Shown: in pieces, positions 42,652 to 51,429 of the stretch
Layout: every line of letters starts with the position of its first letter
Numbering within the stretch: the first letter of the stretch is position 1
Assembly: GCA_965200885.1 (NCBI GenBank)
Contig: OZ241737.1
Span: 496,001-560,000, forward strand
DNA length: 64,000 nucleotides
Reading direction: 5' to 3'
DNA from: MPNP01 sp026710155
GTDB lineage: Bacteria > Pseudomonadota > Alphaproteobacteria > Rhodobacterales > Rhodobacteraceae
Translations under genes and position numbers: made by a program
Notes under the pieces: generated by a model
The model's input: the letters and a program-made list of their open reading frames with translations, nothing else
Told to the model about the DNA's origin: nothing
Database searches by the model: none

Positions 42652-43662
42652 ATGAAAGCAAAATACTTTAAACATGCCATTGCAGGCTTTCTTTCAATGG
42701 TTCTGGTCAGCGAAGCCATGGCTACAGAATGGAACGTGTCCCTGTGGGGCACACGCAGGGCATTTACCGAACATGTTGAGAAACTAGCTGAACTTGTCAG
42801 TGAAAAGACCGGTGGTGAATTTACCCTCAACCTGTCTTATGGTGGATTGTCCAACAACCGTGAAAACCTGGATGGAATTTCCATTGGTGCATTCGAGATG
42901 GCACAATTCTGTGCTGGATACCATTACGACAAAAATCCTTCCATAACCGTTCTCGAACTTCCATTTCTGGGGGTCTCATCGCTTGAGCAGGAAGTGGAAA
43001 TCTCCCAGGCCGTTTACCGGCATCCAGCAGCCAGTGAAGATCTAGCCAGGTGGAATGCCACCTTGTTAATGCCCTCGCCCTTGCCGCAATACAATATTGT
43101 AGGTGTTGGGGATGGTCCCAGAGCACTTGCTGAATTTGAAGGGTTGGCCGTCAGGGCAACCGGTGGTATAGGACAGGCCATGAAAGCCATTGGCGCGGTT
43201 CCGACCTCAATGTCAGCAACCGAAGTCCGTCAGGCACTTGACAGTGGTGTCGTTTCAGCGGTGGCCTTTGCTCCACATGCCCACATGTCTTTTGGTACGG
43301 TCGAAAGTGCCAAATGGTGGACCACGAATCTCAATCCAGGTACGGTCAATTGTCCAGTCGTCGTGAATACGGATGCCCTGAATTCCCTTAGTGAAAACGA
43401 ACGGGACGCACTTCTCGGTTCTGTTGACGAAGCATTAGCTCATTACATCACCAATTACAATGACAAGACCATGGTCCAATGGGGACCACTGCTTGACGAA
43501 AAAGGTATCGAGCGCATTACCTATTCCGATGAAGAGCTCGTCGCCTTTCGTGAAGCTGTCGCAGCTCCCGCCGCCCGGGCATGGATTGAGGAAAATACCG
43601 CCCGTGGTCTGCCGGCACAGGAACTTTATGATCTGGTTGCGGGCATGATCGCTGGAAACTGA
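42652..43662 (+). CDS. TRAP transporter solute-binding protein (DctP family)
   Basis: A 336-residue periplasmic binding protein. The signal peptide covers 'KHAIAGFLSMVLVSEAMATE'. The mature start 'EWNVSLWGTRRAFTEHVEKL' and the DctP landmarks 'GAFEMAQFCAGYHYDKNPS' and 'EGLAVRATGGIGQAMKAIG' are present; the Arg of 'LAVRATG' normally clamps a carboxylate. 'PTSMSATEVRQALDSGVVSA' matches the family 'p..l...evY.alq.G.vDg' segment. AGGAGAAAT precedes the ATG. First gene of a complete P-Q-M set. Ligand unknown, though a carboxylate is likely. Confidence 0.92.
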   Translation: MKAKYFKHAIAGFLSMVLVSEAMATEWNVSLWGTRRAFTEHVEKLAELVSEKTGGEFTLNLSYGGLSNNRENLDGISIGAFEMAQFCAGYHYDKNPSITVLELPFLGVSSLEQEVEISQAVYRHPAASEDLARWNATLLMPSPLPQYNIVGVGDGPRALAEFEGLAVRATGGIGQAMKAIGAVPTSMSATEVRQALDSGVVSAVAFAPHAHMSFGTVESAKWWTTNLNPGTVNCPVVVNTDALNSLSENERDALLGSVDEALAHYITNYNDKTMVQWGPLLDEKGIERITYSDEELVAFREAVAAPAARAWIEENTARGLPAQELYDLVAGMIAGN

Positions 43663-43676
43663 TTAAACAATGATTC

Positions 43677-43697
43677 CCCGTCGGTAATACCGGCGGG
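43677..43697 (+). other. Intercistronic stem-loop in the TRAP operon
   Basis: CCCGTCGG (43677-43684) pairs with CCGGCGGG (43690-43697), with one T-G wobble, around a 5-base loop TAATA. No T-tract follows. As in the LIV operon, it lies directly after the binding-protein gene and probably stabilises that part of the mRNA. Confidence 0.5.
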
Positions 43698-43719
43698 CAA
43701 CCAAATGGATAATGGTTAA

Positions 43720-44370
43720 TTGGCTGGCTCATCTTCAGTTTTGACCGACGGATCATTACTCAGCAGAATTGACCGTCGTCTGTTTCAGATCGAATCCTTT
43801 TTGGCCCTTTTGGGAGGGCTTGCAGTATTTTCGTTGATGTTGCTTGCCGTTACCAGTGTGGGTGGACGCAATTTCTTCAATCATCCCATTCCAGGATATG
43901 TTGACTGGATTGAACAGGCCATGCCTTTGATAGCATTCATAGGTATTTCATATTGTCAGCGACTTGGTGGACACATCCGTATGGATATCCTCATAAGTTT
44001 GCTTAAGGGCCGGCCGCTGTGGATTGCAGAATTCATCGGTACCCTCTTGATAATGGTTCTGATGTTACTTCTGGTGTGGGGGAGCTGGTCACATTTTGAA
44101 CGATCATTTGACTGGTCGGCACCCTATTGGAGTCGTGACTCAAGCCTTGATATCCGATTGCCTCTCTGGCCAGCAAAACTGCTTGTTCCAATGGCCTTTT
44201 CCGTGTTGTTTCTGCGTTTGGCGCTACAGGTATGGGGTTATGCTCGGGCAATTGTCTCAGGTACTCTCCAACCCGTTGCCGTACCACTGATTGAAGATGC
44301 TTCAAAGATCGCCAAGCAGGAGGCCGAAGCCGTTTCCGGTTTTGATCAAGAAAACGGAACACCGGTCTAG
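43720..44370 (+). CDS. TRAP transporter small permease (DctQ family)
   Basis: A 216-residue four-helix membrane protein. Family features are 'FLALLGGLAVFSLMLLAVTS', 'PIPGYVDWIEQAMPLIAFIG' and 'YCQRLGGHIRMDILISLL' (the conserved 'r..gHirVd' element), plus a last helix region 'LLVPMAFSVLFLRLALQ'. The start is TTG 43720 with a weak ribosome site, so it may depend on coupling with the upstream gene. The C-terminal 30 residues form a polar tail. Confidence 0.87.
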   Translation: MAGSSSVLTDGSLLSRIDRRLFQIESFLALLGGLAVFSLMLLAVTSVGGRNFFNHPIPGYVDWIEQAMPLIAFIGISYCQRLGGHIRMDILISLLKGRPLWIAEFIGTLLIMVLMLLLVWGSWSHFERSFDWSAPYWSRDSSLDIRLPLWPAKLLVPMAFSVLFLRLALQVWGYARAIVSGTLQPVAVPLIEDASKIAKQEAEAVSGFDQENGTPV

Positions 44371-44381
44371 CGGAGACAGTT

Positions 44382-45794
44382 GTGATGGACACCATCGAAA
44401 TTGGCCTCATAGTCTCCGGTTTTCTTCTTTTACTGGTGGTCCTCGGCGTGAGGGTTGCATTTGCGGCAGCCATTGCCGGAATGTTTGGTCTGATCTGGAT
44501 ATTCTGGGACAAGCGTGCCTATGATCCAGACCAATTTGTCTGGGCTTTGACCGTAGCAGTCAAGACGGCTGGTCAAGTACCCCACTCCAAGATTTCAACA
44601 CAGGCTCTTTCACTCATTCCCACTTTCATACTGATTGGCTATCTCGCCTACTATGCCGGATTGACCAAGGCCCTTTTTGAAGCTGCTAAAAGATGGGTTG
44701 GTTGGGTTCCAGGTGGTTTGGCGGTTTCCACGGTTTTCGCCACAGCTGGATTTGCAGCAGTATCCGGTGCATCCGTTGCCACTTCGGCAGTCTTCGCCCG
44801 CATTGCCATTCCGGAAATGATTGCCATCGGTTACGACAAACGCTTTGCAGCAGGGGTGGTGGCTGCTGCCGGAACACTTGCTTCTCTGATTCCCCCTTCG
44901 GCAATACTTGTCATTTATGCCATAATCGTGGAGCAGGATGTCGGTGCATTGTTGTTGGCAGGATTTCTTCCAGGTGCTTTTTCTGCGGTGGTTTATGCCG
45001 TCTTGATTGTTGGCATGGCTATTAGTGTCAAAAACTTCGGACCGCCGGTAAGCGGATTTACCTGGGTTGAAAGGTTTCGTTCACTTCCACCGGTATTTCC
45101 GATTTTTTTCGTTATTTCGATCATTATTTTGTTCATTTACAATCCTTTCGGGGGTGATGCTTGGGGCACACCGACCGAAGGTGGTGCACTTGGAGCCTTT
45201 GTTGTGTTCATTATGGCTGTCTACCGGGGAATGCGGTGGCCTCAACTCAAAAGTGCACTTATGGAAACGGCCAAACTTTCTGTCATGATCTTCACCATTA
45301 TCTGGGGTGTATTGATCTTTGTCCGTTTTCTGGGATTTGCCGACCTCCCTGGTGTTTTTTCGGATTGGATTACCTCTCTGGAACAAAGCCCGTTGCTTAC
45401 ACTTGTCCTGATCCTTTTGGCCTATGCCGTGCTTGGCATGTTCATGGATGCAATTGGAATGCTTATTCTAACTCTTCCGGTGGTCTTTCCAGCAGTGATA
45501 GCCCTGAATGGAGGCGTCGATGTATCGGCCGCCGATAGTGCCTTCGGAATGACTGCCACCGGTTGTGGAATCTGGTTTGGTATCATTGTCGTAAAAATGG
45601 CTGAACTTTGCCTGATCACACCACCAATTGGACTTAATTGTTTTGTTGTGGCTGGTGTACGTCCTGAACTCTCGGTCCAGGATGTTTTCAAGGGCGTCGC
45701 ACCCTTTTTTATAGCCGATGCGCTGACAATTACAGGTCTTGTACTTTTGCCGGGAATCGTTCTGTATCTGCCAAACCTGCTGCTTGGGGGATAA
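44382..45794 (+). CDS. TRAP transporter large permease (DctM family)
   Basis: A 470-residue membrane protein forming the Na+-coupled transport domain. It carries 'LAYYAGLTKALFEAAKRWVG' and 'GGLAVSTVFATAGFAAVSGA', then 'LASLIPPSAILVIYAIIVEQ', the conserved 'g.liPPSi.livYg' element, and 'ELCLITPPIGLNCFVVAGV', the second pseudo-symmetric 'tPPvG.nlfv' motif. About 11-12 hydrophobic segments. Starts 11 bases after the DctQ stop. The set P, Q, M is complete, so the transporter should be functional. Confidence 0.93.
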   Translation: MMDTIEIGLIVSGFLLLLVVLGVRVAFAAAIAGMFGLIWIFWDKRAYDPDQFVWALTVAVKTAGQVPHSKISTQALSLIPTFILIGYLAYYAGLTKALFEAAKRWVGWVPGGLAVSTVFATAGFAAVSGASVATSAVFARIAIPEMIAIGYDKRFAAGVVAAAGTLASLIPPSAILVIYAIIVEQDVGALLLAGFLPGAFSAVVYAVLIVGMAISVKNFGPPVSGFTWVERFRSLPPVFPIFFVISIIILFIYNPFGGDAWGTPTEGGALGAFVVFIMAVYRGMRWPQLKSALMETAKLSVMIFTIIWGVLIFVRFLGFADLPGVFSDWITSLEQSPLLTLVLILLAYAVLGMFMDAIGMLILTLPVVFPAVIALNGGVDVSAADSAFGMTATGCGIWFGIIVVKMAELCLITPPIGLNCFVVAGVRPELSVQDVFKGVAPFFIADALTITGLVLLPGIVLYLPNLLLGG

Positions 45795-45828
45795 GAAGTC
45801 TTTTTACTTCGGAACGAGCACGGTTTGT

Positions 45829-46509
45829 TCAGACATAGGCCAAAACAAGCATGCGGGTTTTTTCCGGCAAATCTTTTTTTTGTAATTCGACTGTAGAACT
45901 ACTGGCGAAATCAACCATATCCTCAGGGAAATACTTCAGACACTCGGTAATGAAATACATGTCCTTAGGTTTGTAGCACAAGGTTCTGAAGTGCATTGGA
46001 ATGACCAGTTTTGGTTTGGTAATTCCTACTATACGTTTCAATTCGTCAAGAGATATGACCGGAAAACCACCGGCATGGCTCAACAGGATGTCAATACCCT
46101 TGAAGAAATCCAATTGGTCATCCGAAAAATCATTGCCCATGTCACCCATGTGCCCAATTGATATGCCATCAACGCTGAATTTGTACATGGCATTCTGATC
46201 AGGATGGCCACTTGGATGGAGACTATGTTCCATGGCTTCTATGGTGTCGAATGTAATGCCATGGGATTCGAATGATTCTCCCTTCAGATTAACCTCCAAG
46301 GCATCAATAACCGTCGCATTTGCCTTTTTCGGTACGAGATGATCATTATCATGGAAATCATCATTGCTGCTTGACTTGATCACTATGTCCGCTTGTGAAA
46401 CGAAGGGTTTGAAACCTGCCTTGGCCGGGTCGTAAGGGTCTGTATAGATTATTGTGCCATCACTGCCTTCAATCATGAAACAGGCTTGGCCATACCAGGT
46501 AATTTTCAT
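45829..46509 (-). CDS. MBL-fold metallo-hydrolase-like protein (UlaG-like) with altered HxHxDH motif
   Basis: A protein of about 226 residues of the UlaG / UPF0173-like branch of the metallo-beta-lactamase fold, from 'MKITWYGQACFMIEGSDGTI' (ATG 46509; an in-frame ATG four codons upstream is possible). 'IIYTDPYDPAKAG' and 'ADIVIKSSSNDDFHDNDHLV' follow: where the family normally has S-H-x-H-x-D-H, this protein has S-S-N-D-D-F-H-D, so the first metal-binding His pair is lost or shifted. Later metal-ligand regions 'SIGHMGDMGNDFSDDQL' and 'LVIPMHFRT' are kept. It is convergent with the TRAP operon. Enzymatic activity is uncertain; other UlaG-like proteins near transporters also vary here. Confidence 0.75.
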   Translation of the reverse strand: MKITWYGQACFMIEGSDGTIIYTDPYDPAKAGFKPFVSQADIVIKSSSNDDFHDNDHLVPKKANATVIDALEVNLKGESFESHGITFDTIEAMEHSLHPSGHPDQNAMYKFSVDGISIGHMGDMGNDFSDDQLDFFKGIDILLSHAGGFPVISLDELKRIVGITKPKLVIPMHFRTLCYKPKDMYFITECLKYFPEDMVDFASSSTVELQKKDLPEKTRMLVLAYV

Positions 46510-46794
46510 TTTATACCCCATTCATATTTCTGCAACCCAATGCGTCGGAACATTTCATGTACGCCTTATATCATATCGTCATTCCACCAATGGGTTGCAA
46601 CCGATGTTTTTTCATATGACTTTAGGATTTGTGCTGAACTTCAATTTTAATCTTGTGTACCATTGAATCGATCAGCCTTAAATTGCGATCTTGCAAAATC
46701 CTTCCTGCCAGCCTTGGACAAGTTCAATTTTCAAGTGCCTCTTGCGAATGTCAGAATTCTTACTATTATTTCTGACAAGAAAAAGGAGAATTTC

Positions 46795-47397
46795 ATGTCA
46801 ACCGCCAAAACAATTCGTCATCGTGTAATGCTTATTCCACGGGGAAAACCGTTTGCCACCAGAAGATTCCTCAAGCTTGGGTCACGTGCTGCCGTTGACA
46901 AGACACTATCCCGCTTGGCCAAGGAAGGTGTGATTCAGCGAATTGTCCATGGCATGTATGTACGCCCAAGTAAAAGCCGTTTTATTGGTAACGTCATGCC
47001 AAGCACGGAAAAGATCGTGGAAGTTTTGGCCAAGGAACATGGTGAAACTATCCAAGTCAACGGTGCAGAGGCCGCACTCCGGTTCAGGTTATCAACACAG
47101 GTGCCCACGGTGCCAGTTTATCATACCAGTGGACCAAGCCGTGACATCAAGATTGGCAAATTGACCATCAGGTTGAAACATGTAAGCAACCGGAAACTAT
47201 GTCTGGCTGGGAAACACCCTGGGCTAGCCCTTGCTGCCTTGTGGTATCTGGGTAAAAAAAATGTCAACTCCGACATAATCGGGGCATTGCGTGCAAAACT
47301 GACAGCAGAAGAGTTTGCAACCCTGAAAAATGCCAACATTCCGACATGGATGGTCGATGCTTTGGCCCGATACGACAAGGAAACTGCCTATGCCTAA
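46795..47397 (+). CDS. AbiEi-type (DUF6088) antitoxin of a type IV TA module
   Basis: A 200-residue protein starting at ATG 46795 behind AAAAAGGAGAA; the frame extends upstream but without a ribosome site. The N-terminal winged-helix is 'GSRAAVDKTLSRLAKEGVIQ' followed by 'RIVHGMYVRPSKSRF', the typical antitoxin DNA-binding end. The central part 'TEKIVEVLAKEHGETIQVNG' and 'KIGKLTIRLKHVSNRKLCLA' fits DUF6088 / AbiEi proteins. AbiEi antitoxins repress their operon and neutralise the nucleotidyltransferase toxin. It overlaps the toxin start by 8 bases. The frame is intact while the toxin is broken. Confidence 0.85.
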   Translation: MSTAKTIRHRVMLIPRGKPFATRRFLKLGSRAAVDKTLSRLAKEGVIQRIVHGMYVRPSKSRFIGNVMPSTEKIVEVLAKEHGETIQVNGAEAALRFRLSTQVPTVPVYHTSGPSRDIKIGKLTIRLKHVSNRKLCLAGKHPGLALAALWYLGKKNVNSDIIGALRAKLTAEEFATLKNANIPTWMVDALARYDKETAYA

Positions 47398-48359
47398 ACA
47401 TTTCCTGTACTTAACGGACCATGAACGCAGGGATATTTTCTTGAGAGCTGTAGGAGAACTTGGCAAACCGATGGCCGTATTGGAAAAGGATATCTGGGTT
47501 TGTTGGGTTTTGTAGACACTTTTTTCATTACCGAATGCCCACCCGATGGCCTTCAAGGGAGGTACATCACTTACAAAAATCCTTGGGGCAATCAACCATT
47601 TCTCCGAGGATGTGGATGTTACCCTCGACTACCGGTAATTTGAAGATGGTTTTGATCCCTTTGTGAAAGGTGCCAGCAGGACTGCCATCAAGAAGTTCGG
47701 TGAACGGTTGAAAGGATATACCTACCCGCGATGTAATCGTTCCCCATTTCCATTCCAGGTTGGGAGAGTTGCTCGAACCAGAGCAATTCATGCTTGAATC
47801 ATCAGATGATGGTGAGAAAATCAGGGTTCATTATCCCCCTGTTGCCGAGAGTGGGAATGATTACCTGACCAGTGACATTTTGATCGAATTGGGTGGTCGT
47901 AATGTCATCTGTCCGAATGAACTCCATGTTGTCAAACCCGATATATCTAGGTTGAATCTAGACCTTGTTTTTCCTTCGGGAAACGTGGTGGTCCTTTCGC
48001 CTGAACGAACTTTTTGGGAGAAGTCAACACTCATACATGTCGAGTGCAAAAGCAAAGTATTCAAATCAGATGCCAATCGCCTATCCCGCCACTGGTATGA
48101 TTTGTGGATTCTGTCCAAACACGACATTGGCAAGATTGCAATCAAAAACCACAAGCTGCTGGAGGATTTTGTCCGGCACAAAAAGGTCTTTTTCCATTAT
48201 GGCTTCGTTGACTACAATGACTGTCTCCACAACAGGTTCTGCCTAGTTCCTGAAGAATCGGCTATCATTCATCTCCAAAATGATTACCAAAAGATGTTAG
48301 GGGTTGGAATGATATATGGCGACCCGCCTTCATTTGGGAACATCATCAAGGGAGGTTAA
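47390..48359 (+). pseudogene. AbiEii-type nucleotidyltransferase toxin, inactivated
   Basis: Reads as an AbiEii toxin, broken in three places. From ATG 47390 the frame gives 'RRDIFLRAVGELGKPMAVLE' and 'KDIWVCWVL', then TAG (47513-47515). It resumes 'HPMAFKGGTSLTKILGAINH' and 'FSEDVDVTLDYR', carrying the nucleotidyltransferase GG-T-S and D-x-D motifs, then TAA (47636-47638). It then reads 'DPFVKGASRTAIKKFGERLK' and shifts frame near 47725-47730 into 'RDVIVPHFHSRLGELLEPEQ', with an otherwise intact C-terminal half ('VVLSPERTFWEKSTLIHVEC', 'NRLSRHWYDLWILSKHDIG', 'FVRHKKVFFHYGFVDYNDC'). Two nonsense codons and one frameshift mean no active toxin. Confidence 0.88.
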
Positions 48360-48888
48360 CAACCGATAGTCTCCCTTTGCCAAGCACTTGTTAATATATT
48401 CAGGTTTTAAGGCAATGGATTTGTGCCGGTCATGGTGCCGTAATTATGTCGATGACACCCATTAATGTAAAATGTGAATATATGGAGGGAGAATACTGGA
48501 AGACCTAATGCACTGTCCGTTACATATGGTACCCATTTTATAATGGCGATTTCCTTTATTCATAGGCATTCAAAGGAAAAATGATTGGAGTCTTTTGTTT
48601 GAATCAGCGCACTAGTTGATATGAATTTCAGGCAATTTATCCGGATTTTGATTTGGGTAGGTTAGCAGGGTTAAAACGATTCCCGCAGTTTGTCCTGAAA
48701 ATTGGAGGTTATAAACTTTCTAAATGCAACTAGACAAATACTGTTTTCTATGATAAAAGTTCTTTAATTGCCAATCAGCTAAAAATAAAAATCAATAGGT
48801 TGCTTGGTAAATTTAAATCCGGTGAACCGGATAAATAAGTTGACCAGTATTAAAACTGGATTAATACAAAAGAGGAAGAGCAGTTCTC
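48360..48888. other. Intergenic region before the DNA methyltransferase
   Basis: About 530 AT-rich bases. ATCCGG (48817-48822) and CCGGAT (48827-48832) form a short perfect palindrome with a 4-base loop, a possible operator 57 bases before the methyltransferase start. No gene or RNA was recognised. Confidence 0.4.
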
Positions 48889-49662
48889 ATGGTAGCAGTA
48901 GCGGTGGATACTCCTGTAGTATCACAATATCATCCAGAAAAAATAAAAGAAAAAATTTCCGGCAAATCAGTATTTTCGACGGTCAGGGACATTACCTCAC
49001 CGGAAGTAAAGATTCCCAAATCAATCAAGATCAATTCACGTTTGAAATCAGATGGCTTGGTCCTGATGGGGAAACTTCCCTCCGATGGTTTCCCCATTGT
49101 TTTCTTTGATCCGCAATATCGAGGGGTTCTCGATCGGCTGAAATATGGCAATGAAAACAATGCAAGAACAAAAGCGAGATCTCAACTACAGCAAATGTCG
49201 GAGGAGACAATCATTTCCTTCATCAATGAAATAGACCGAATACTGGCACCTAGTGGACATATGTTTCTGTGGTTGGACAAATTTCATTTTTGCTCGGGTT
49301 TTCAGGACTGGATCAATGATACCTCGCTCGATGTTGTCGATTTTCTCACCTGGAACAAGGGAAGGATCGGCCTGGGCTACAGAACCAGAAGAATGAGTGA
49401 ATACCTGATTGTTGCCCAAAAACATCCAAATCGGGCCAAGGGTATATGGAAACTACGAAACATCCCTGATGTTTGGGAGGAAAAGGTGCCCCGAAAAGGT
49501 GTACATGTTCACAAAAAACCTGTCAAGTTGCAGGAAACACTCATCAGAGCAGTATCCAACCAAGGTGATTACATCGTGGATCCCGCTGCAGGCAGTTTTT
49601 CCGTGCTGGAGGCATGTCAGGAAGTCGGCAGGAATTTTATCGGTTGTGATATTGAAGGTTGA
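48889..49662 (+). CDS. Site-specific DNA methyltransferase (N6-adenine / N4-cytosine type), orphan
   Basis: A 257-residue amino-methyltransferase. The catalytic motif IV is 'IVFFDPQYRGVLDRLKYGNE', i.e. D-P-Q-Y in place of DPPY. The SAM-binding motif I is at the C-terminal end, 'YIVDPAAGSFSVLEACQEVG' followed by 'RNFIGCDIE', giving the beta-class order (catalytic motif first). 'HKKPVKLQETLIRAVSNQGD' is the usual motif X region. GAGGAAGAG precedes the ATG. No restriction endonuclease is near, so it is a solitary methyltransferase, possibly with an epigenetic role or derived from a lost R-M system or prophage. Confidence 0.85.
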   Translation: MVAVAVDTPVVSQYHPEKIKEKISGKSVFSTVRDITSPEVKIPKSIKINSRLKSDGLVLMGKLPSDGFPIVFFDPQYRGVLDRLKYGNENNARTKARSQLQQMSEETIISFINEIDRILAPSGHMFLWLDKFHFCSGFQDWINDTSLDVVDFLTWNKGRIGLGYRTRRMSEYLIVAQKHPNRAKGIWKLRNIPDVWEEKVPRKGVHVHKKPVKLQETLIRAVSNQGDYIVDPAAGSFSVLEACQEVGRNFIGCDIEG

Positions 49663-49726
49663 CAAGTTCAGCCACCATTTGAAAGCCTTAACGATAAATC
49701 ATATCTGACTTGCAAGGACACTGAGC

Positions 49727-51397
49727 ATGGCTTCCAAAGGTATATACGGAAACAATTTGCCTCACGGCGGAATCATTCTTGTCAATCAATTGATCCATGA
49801 AAATGTAACCCGTGTGTTTTCGGTGCCTGGTGAGAGTTTTCTGAATGTCCTTGACGGGTTGCATGATTCTTCAATCCAGAATATTGTTTGCCGCAATGAG
49901 AGTGGTGCCTGCTTCATGGCCGAAGCATTTGGCAAAATAACCGGTCAACCTGGCGTTGCATTTGTTACAAGAGGTCCGGGGTCTTCCAATGCATCGGGAG
50001 GAATACACACGGCCAAGCAGGATTCAACACCATTGGTGTTGTTCATTGGTCAGGTCAAATCGATCCATCGGGGAAAGGAAGCCTTTCAAGAAATTGATTA
50101 CACTGAATTTTTCGGGAGCCAGTGCAAATGGGTGCATGAAATCAGGAATGCGGACGAGATACCAGAGGTTGTTTCCAAGGCCTTTGCCATTGCCAACGAA
50201 GGCCGACCAGGTCCCGTTGCCATATCCCTTCCTGAAGATATACTGGATCAAAGATCCAATGTTGAAACCCAAAATTCCCTTCAACCCCACAACCCCAAAC
50301 CTGAACATGATCATGTCAAGCAACTGATCACATGTCTTGAAGCCTCCATCCGACCACTGATTGTGGCAGGCGGATCCGTTTGGTCGCAGAGATGCAACGA
50401 TTTACTGGAAGATCTGTCTTCCAAAACCGGCATACCGGTTGCAACCACCTTTCGCAGACAGGACAGGATAAATAATCGGCATCCCAATTACGCGGGTGAC
50501 TTGACGGTTGGAGCAAATCCACACTTGGTTGCAATCGTGGAGGAGACAGATCTGTTGCTGTTGTTGGGAACCAGGTTCGGAGATATTCCCTCACAAGGAT
50601 ACAGCATTCCTTCCCGGCACACCAGTCGAAGAAAAATAGTCCATGTATTCCCGTCAAGTGAGGAATTTGGTAAAAACCTGCCTATTGACCTCGGTATTTG
50701 CTCCAAACCAGAGGATCTCCTTGTAGAATTGTCCAACTCGCAAATTGAATTGAAGGCCGAACTGTCCGATTGGGCTGAAAAATGCCGATCCTCATACAGG
50801 GAATGGATTACAGTAAAAGATGTACCGGGAAAAGTCAAATTTCCTGAAATCATTGCGTGGCTTTCGGCCAATCTGTCAGAGGAAACAATCGTTGCCAATG
50901 GTGCAGGGAATTACGCAGCCTTTTTACACCGTTTTTATCAACCCAGAAGATTTGGAACTCAGTTAGGCTCAACATCCGGAAGCATGGGATACGGATTGCC
51001 TGCGGCCATTTCGGCCAAGTTAGAGTTTCCAGATCGTACAGTGGTGTGTTTGGCTGGGGACGGGTGTTTGCAGATGACCATCAACGAAATGTCTACGATT
51101 TCCCAATATGGCATCAAAGTGATAGTGCTGGTAGCCAATAATGGCATGTTTGGAACAATCCGAATGCATCAGGAGCGATATTTTCCCTACCGGGTTTCCG
51201 GAACCGATTTATTCAACCCTGATTACCAGTTGTTGTCCAGGGCTTATGGCTGGCATGGCGAATTGGTGACCGAAACTTCACAATTCCCAGAGGCCTTCAA
51301 ACGTTCCCTGACAGCGGACAGGCCTTCACTCATTGAGCTTAAACTGGATCCGGAGGCAATTTCACCAAGTGAAACCATTTCAAGCTTGCGGAGTTGA
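49727..51397 (+). CDS. Thiamine pyrophosphate-dependent enzyme, acetolactate-synthase-like
   Basis: A 556-residue TPP enzyme of the acetolactate synthase / benzoylformate decarboxylase superfamily. The N-terminal pyrimidine-binding domain has 'VFSVPGESFLNVLDGLHDSS', the catalytic Glu in 'IVCRNESGACFMAEAFGKIT', and 'FVTRGPGSSNASGGIHTAKQ'. The C-terminal PP domain has GDG...NN as 'LAGDGCLQMTINEMSTISQY' followed by 'VANNGMFGTIRMHQERYFPY'. It differs from true biosynthetic IlvB in lacking a nearby small subunit, and is likely a catabolic or unassigned 2-oxoacid decarboxylase or carboligase. Its stop overlaps an upstream in-frame ATG of the next gene. Confidence 0.88.
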   Translation: MASKGIYGNNLPHGGIILVNQLIHENVTRVFSVPGESFLNVLDGLHDSSIQNIVCRNESGACFMAEAFGKITGQPGVAFVTRGPGSSNASGGIHTAKQDSTPLVLFIGQVKSIHRGKEAFQEIDYTEFFGSQCKWVHEIRNADEIPEVVSKAFAIANEGRPGPVAISLPEDILDQRSNVETQNSLQPHNPKPEHDHVKQLITCLEASIRPLIVAGGSVWSQRCNDLLEDLSSKTGIPVATTFRRQDRINNRHPNYAGDLTVGANPHLVAIVEETDLLLLLGTRFGDIPSQGYSIPSRHTSRRKIVHVFPSSEEFGKNLPIDLGICSKPEDLLVELSNSQIELKAELSDWAEKCRSSYREWITVKDVPGKVKFPEIIAWLSANLSEETIVANGAGNYAAFLHRFYQPRRFGTQLGSTSGSMGYGLPAAISAKLEFPDRTVVCLAGDGCLQMTINEMSTISQYGIKVIVLVANNGMFGTIRMHQERYFPYRVSGTDLFNPDYQLLSRAYGWHGELVTETSQFPEAFKRSLTADRPSLIELKLDPEAISPSETISSLRS

Positions 51398-51429
51398 TGA
51401 TTTCACAACCAAAAAATTGGGGTTACATT

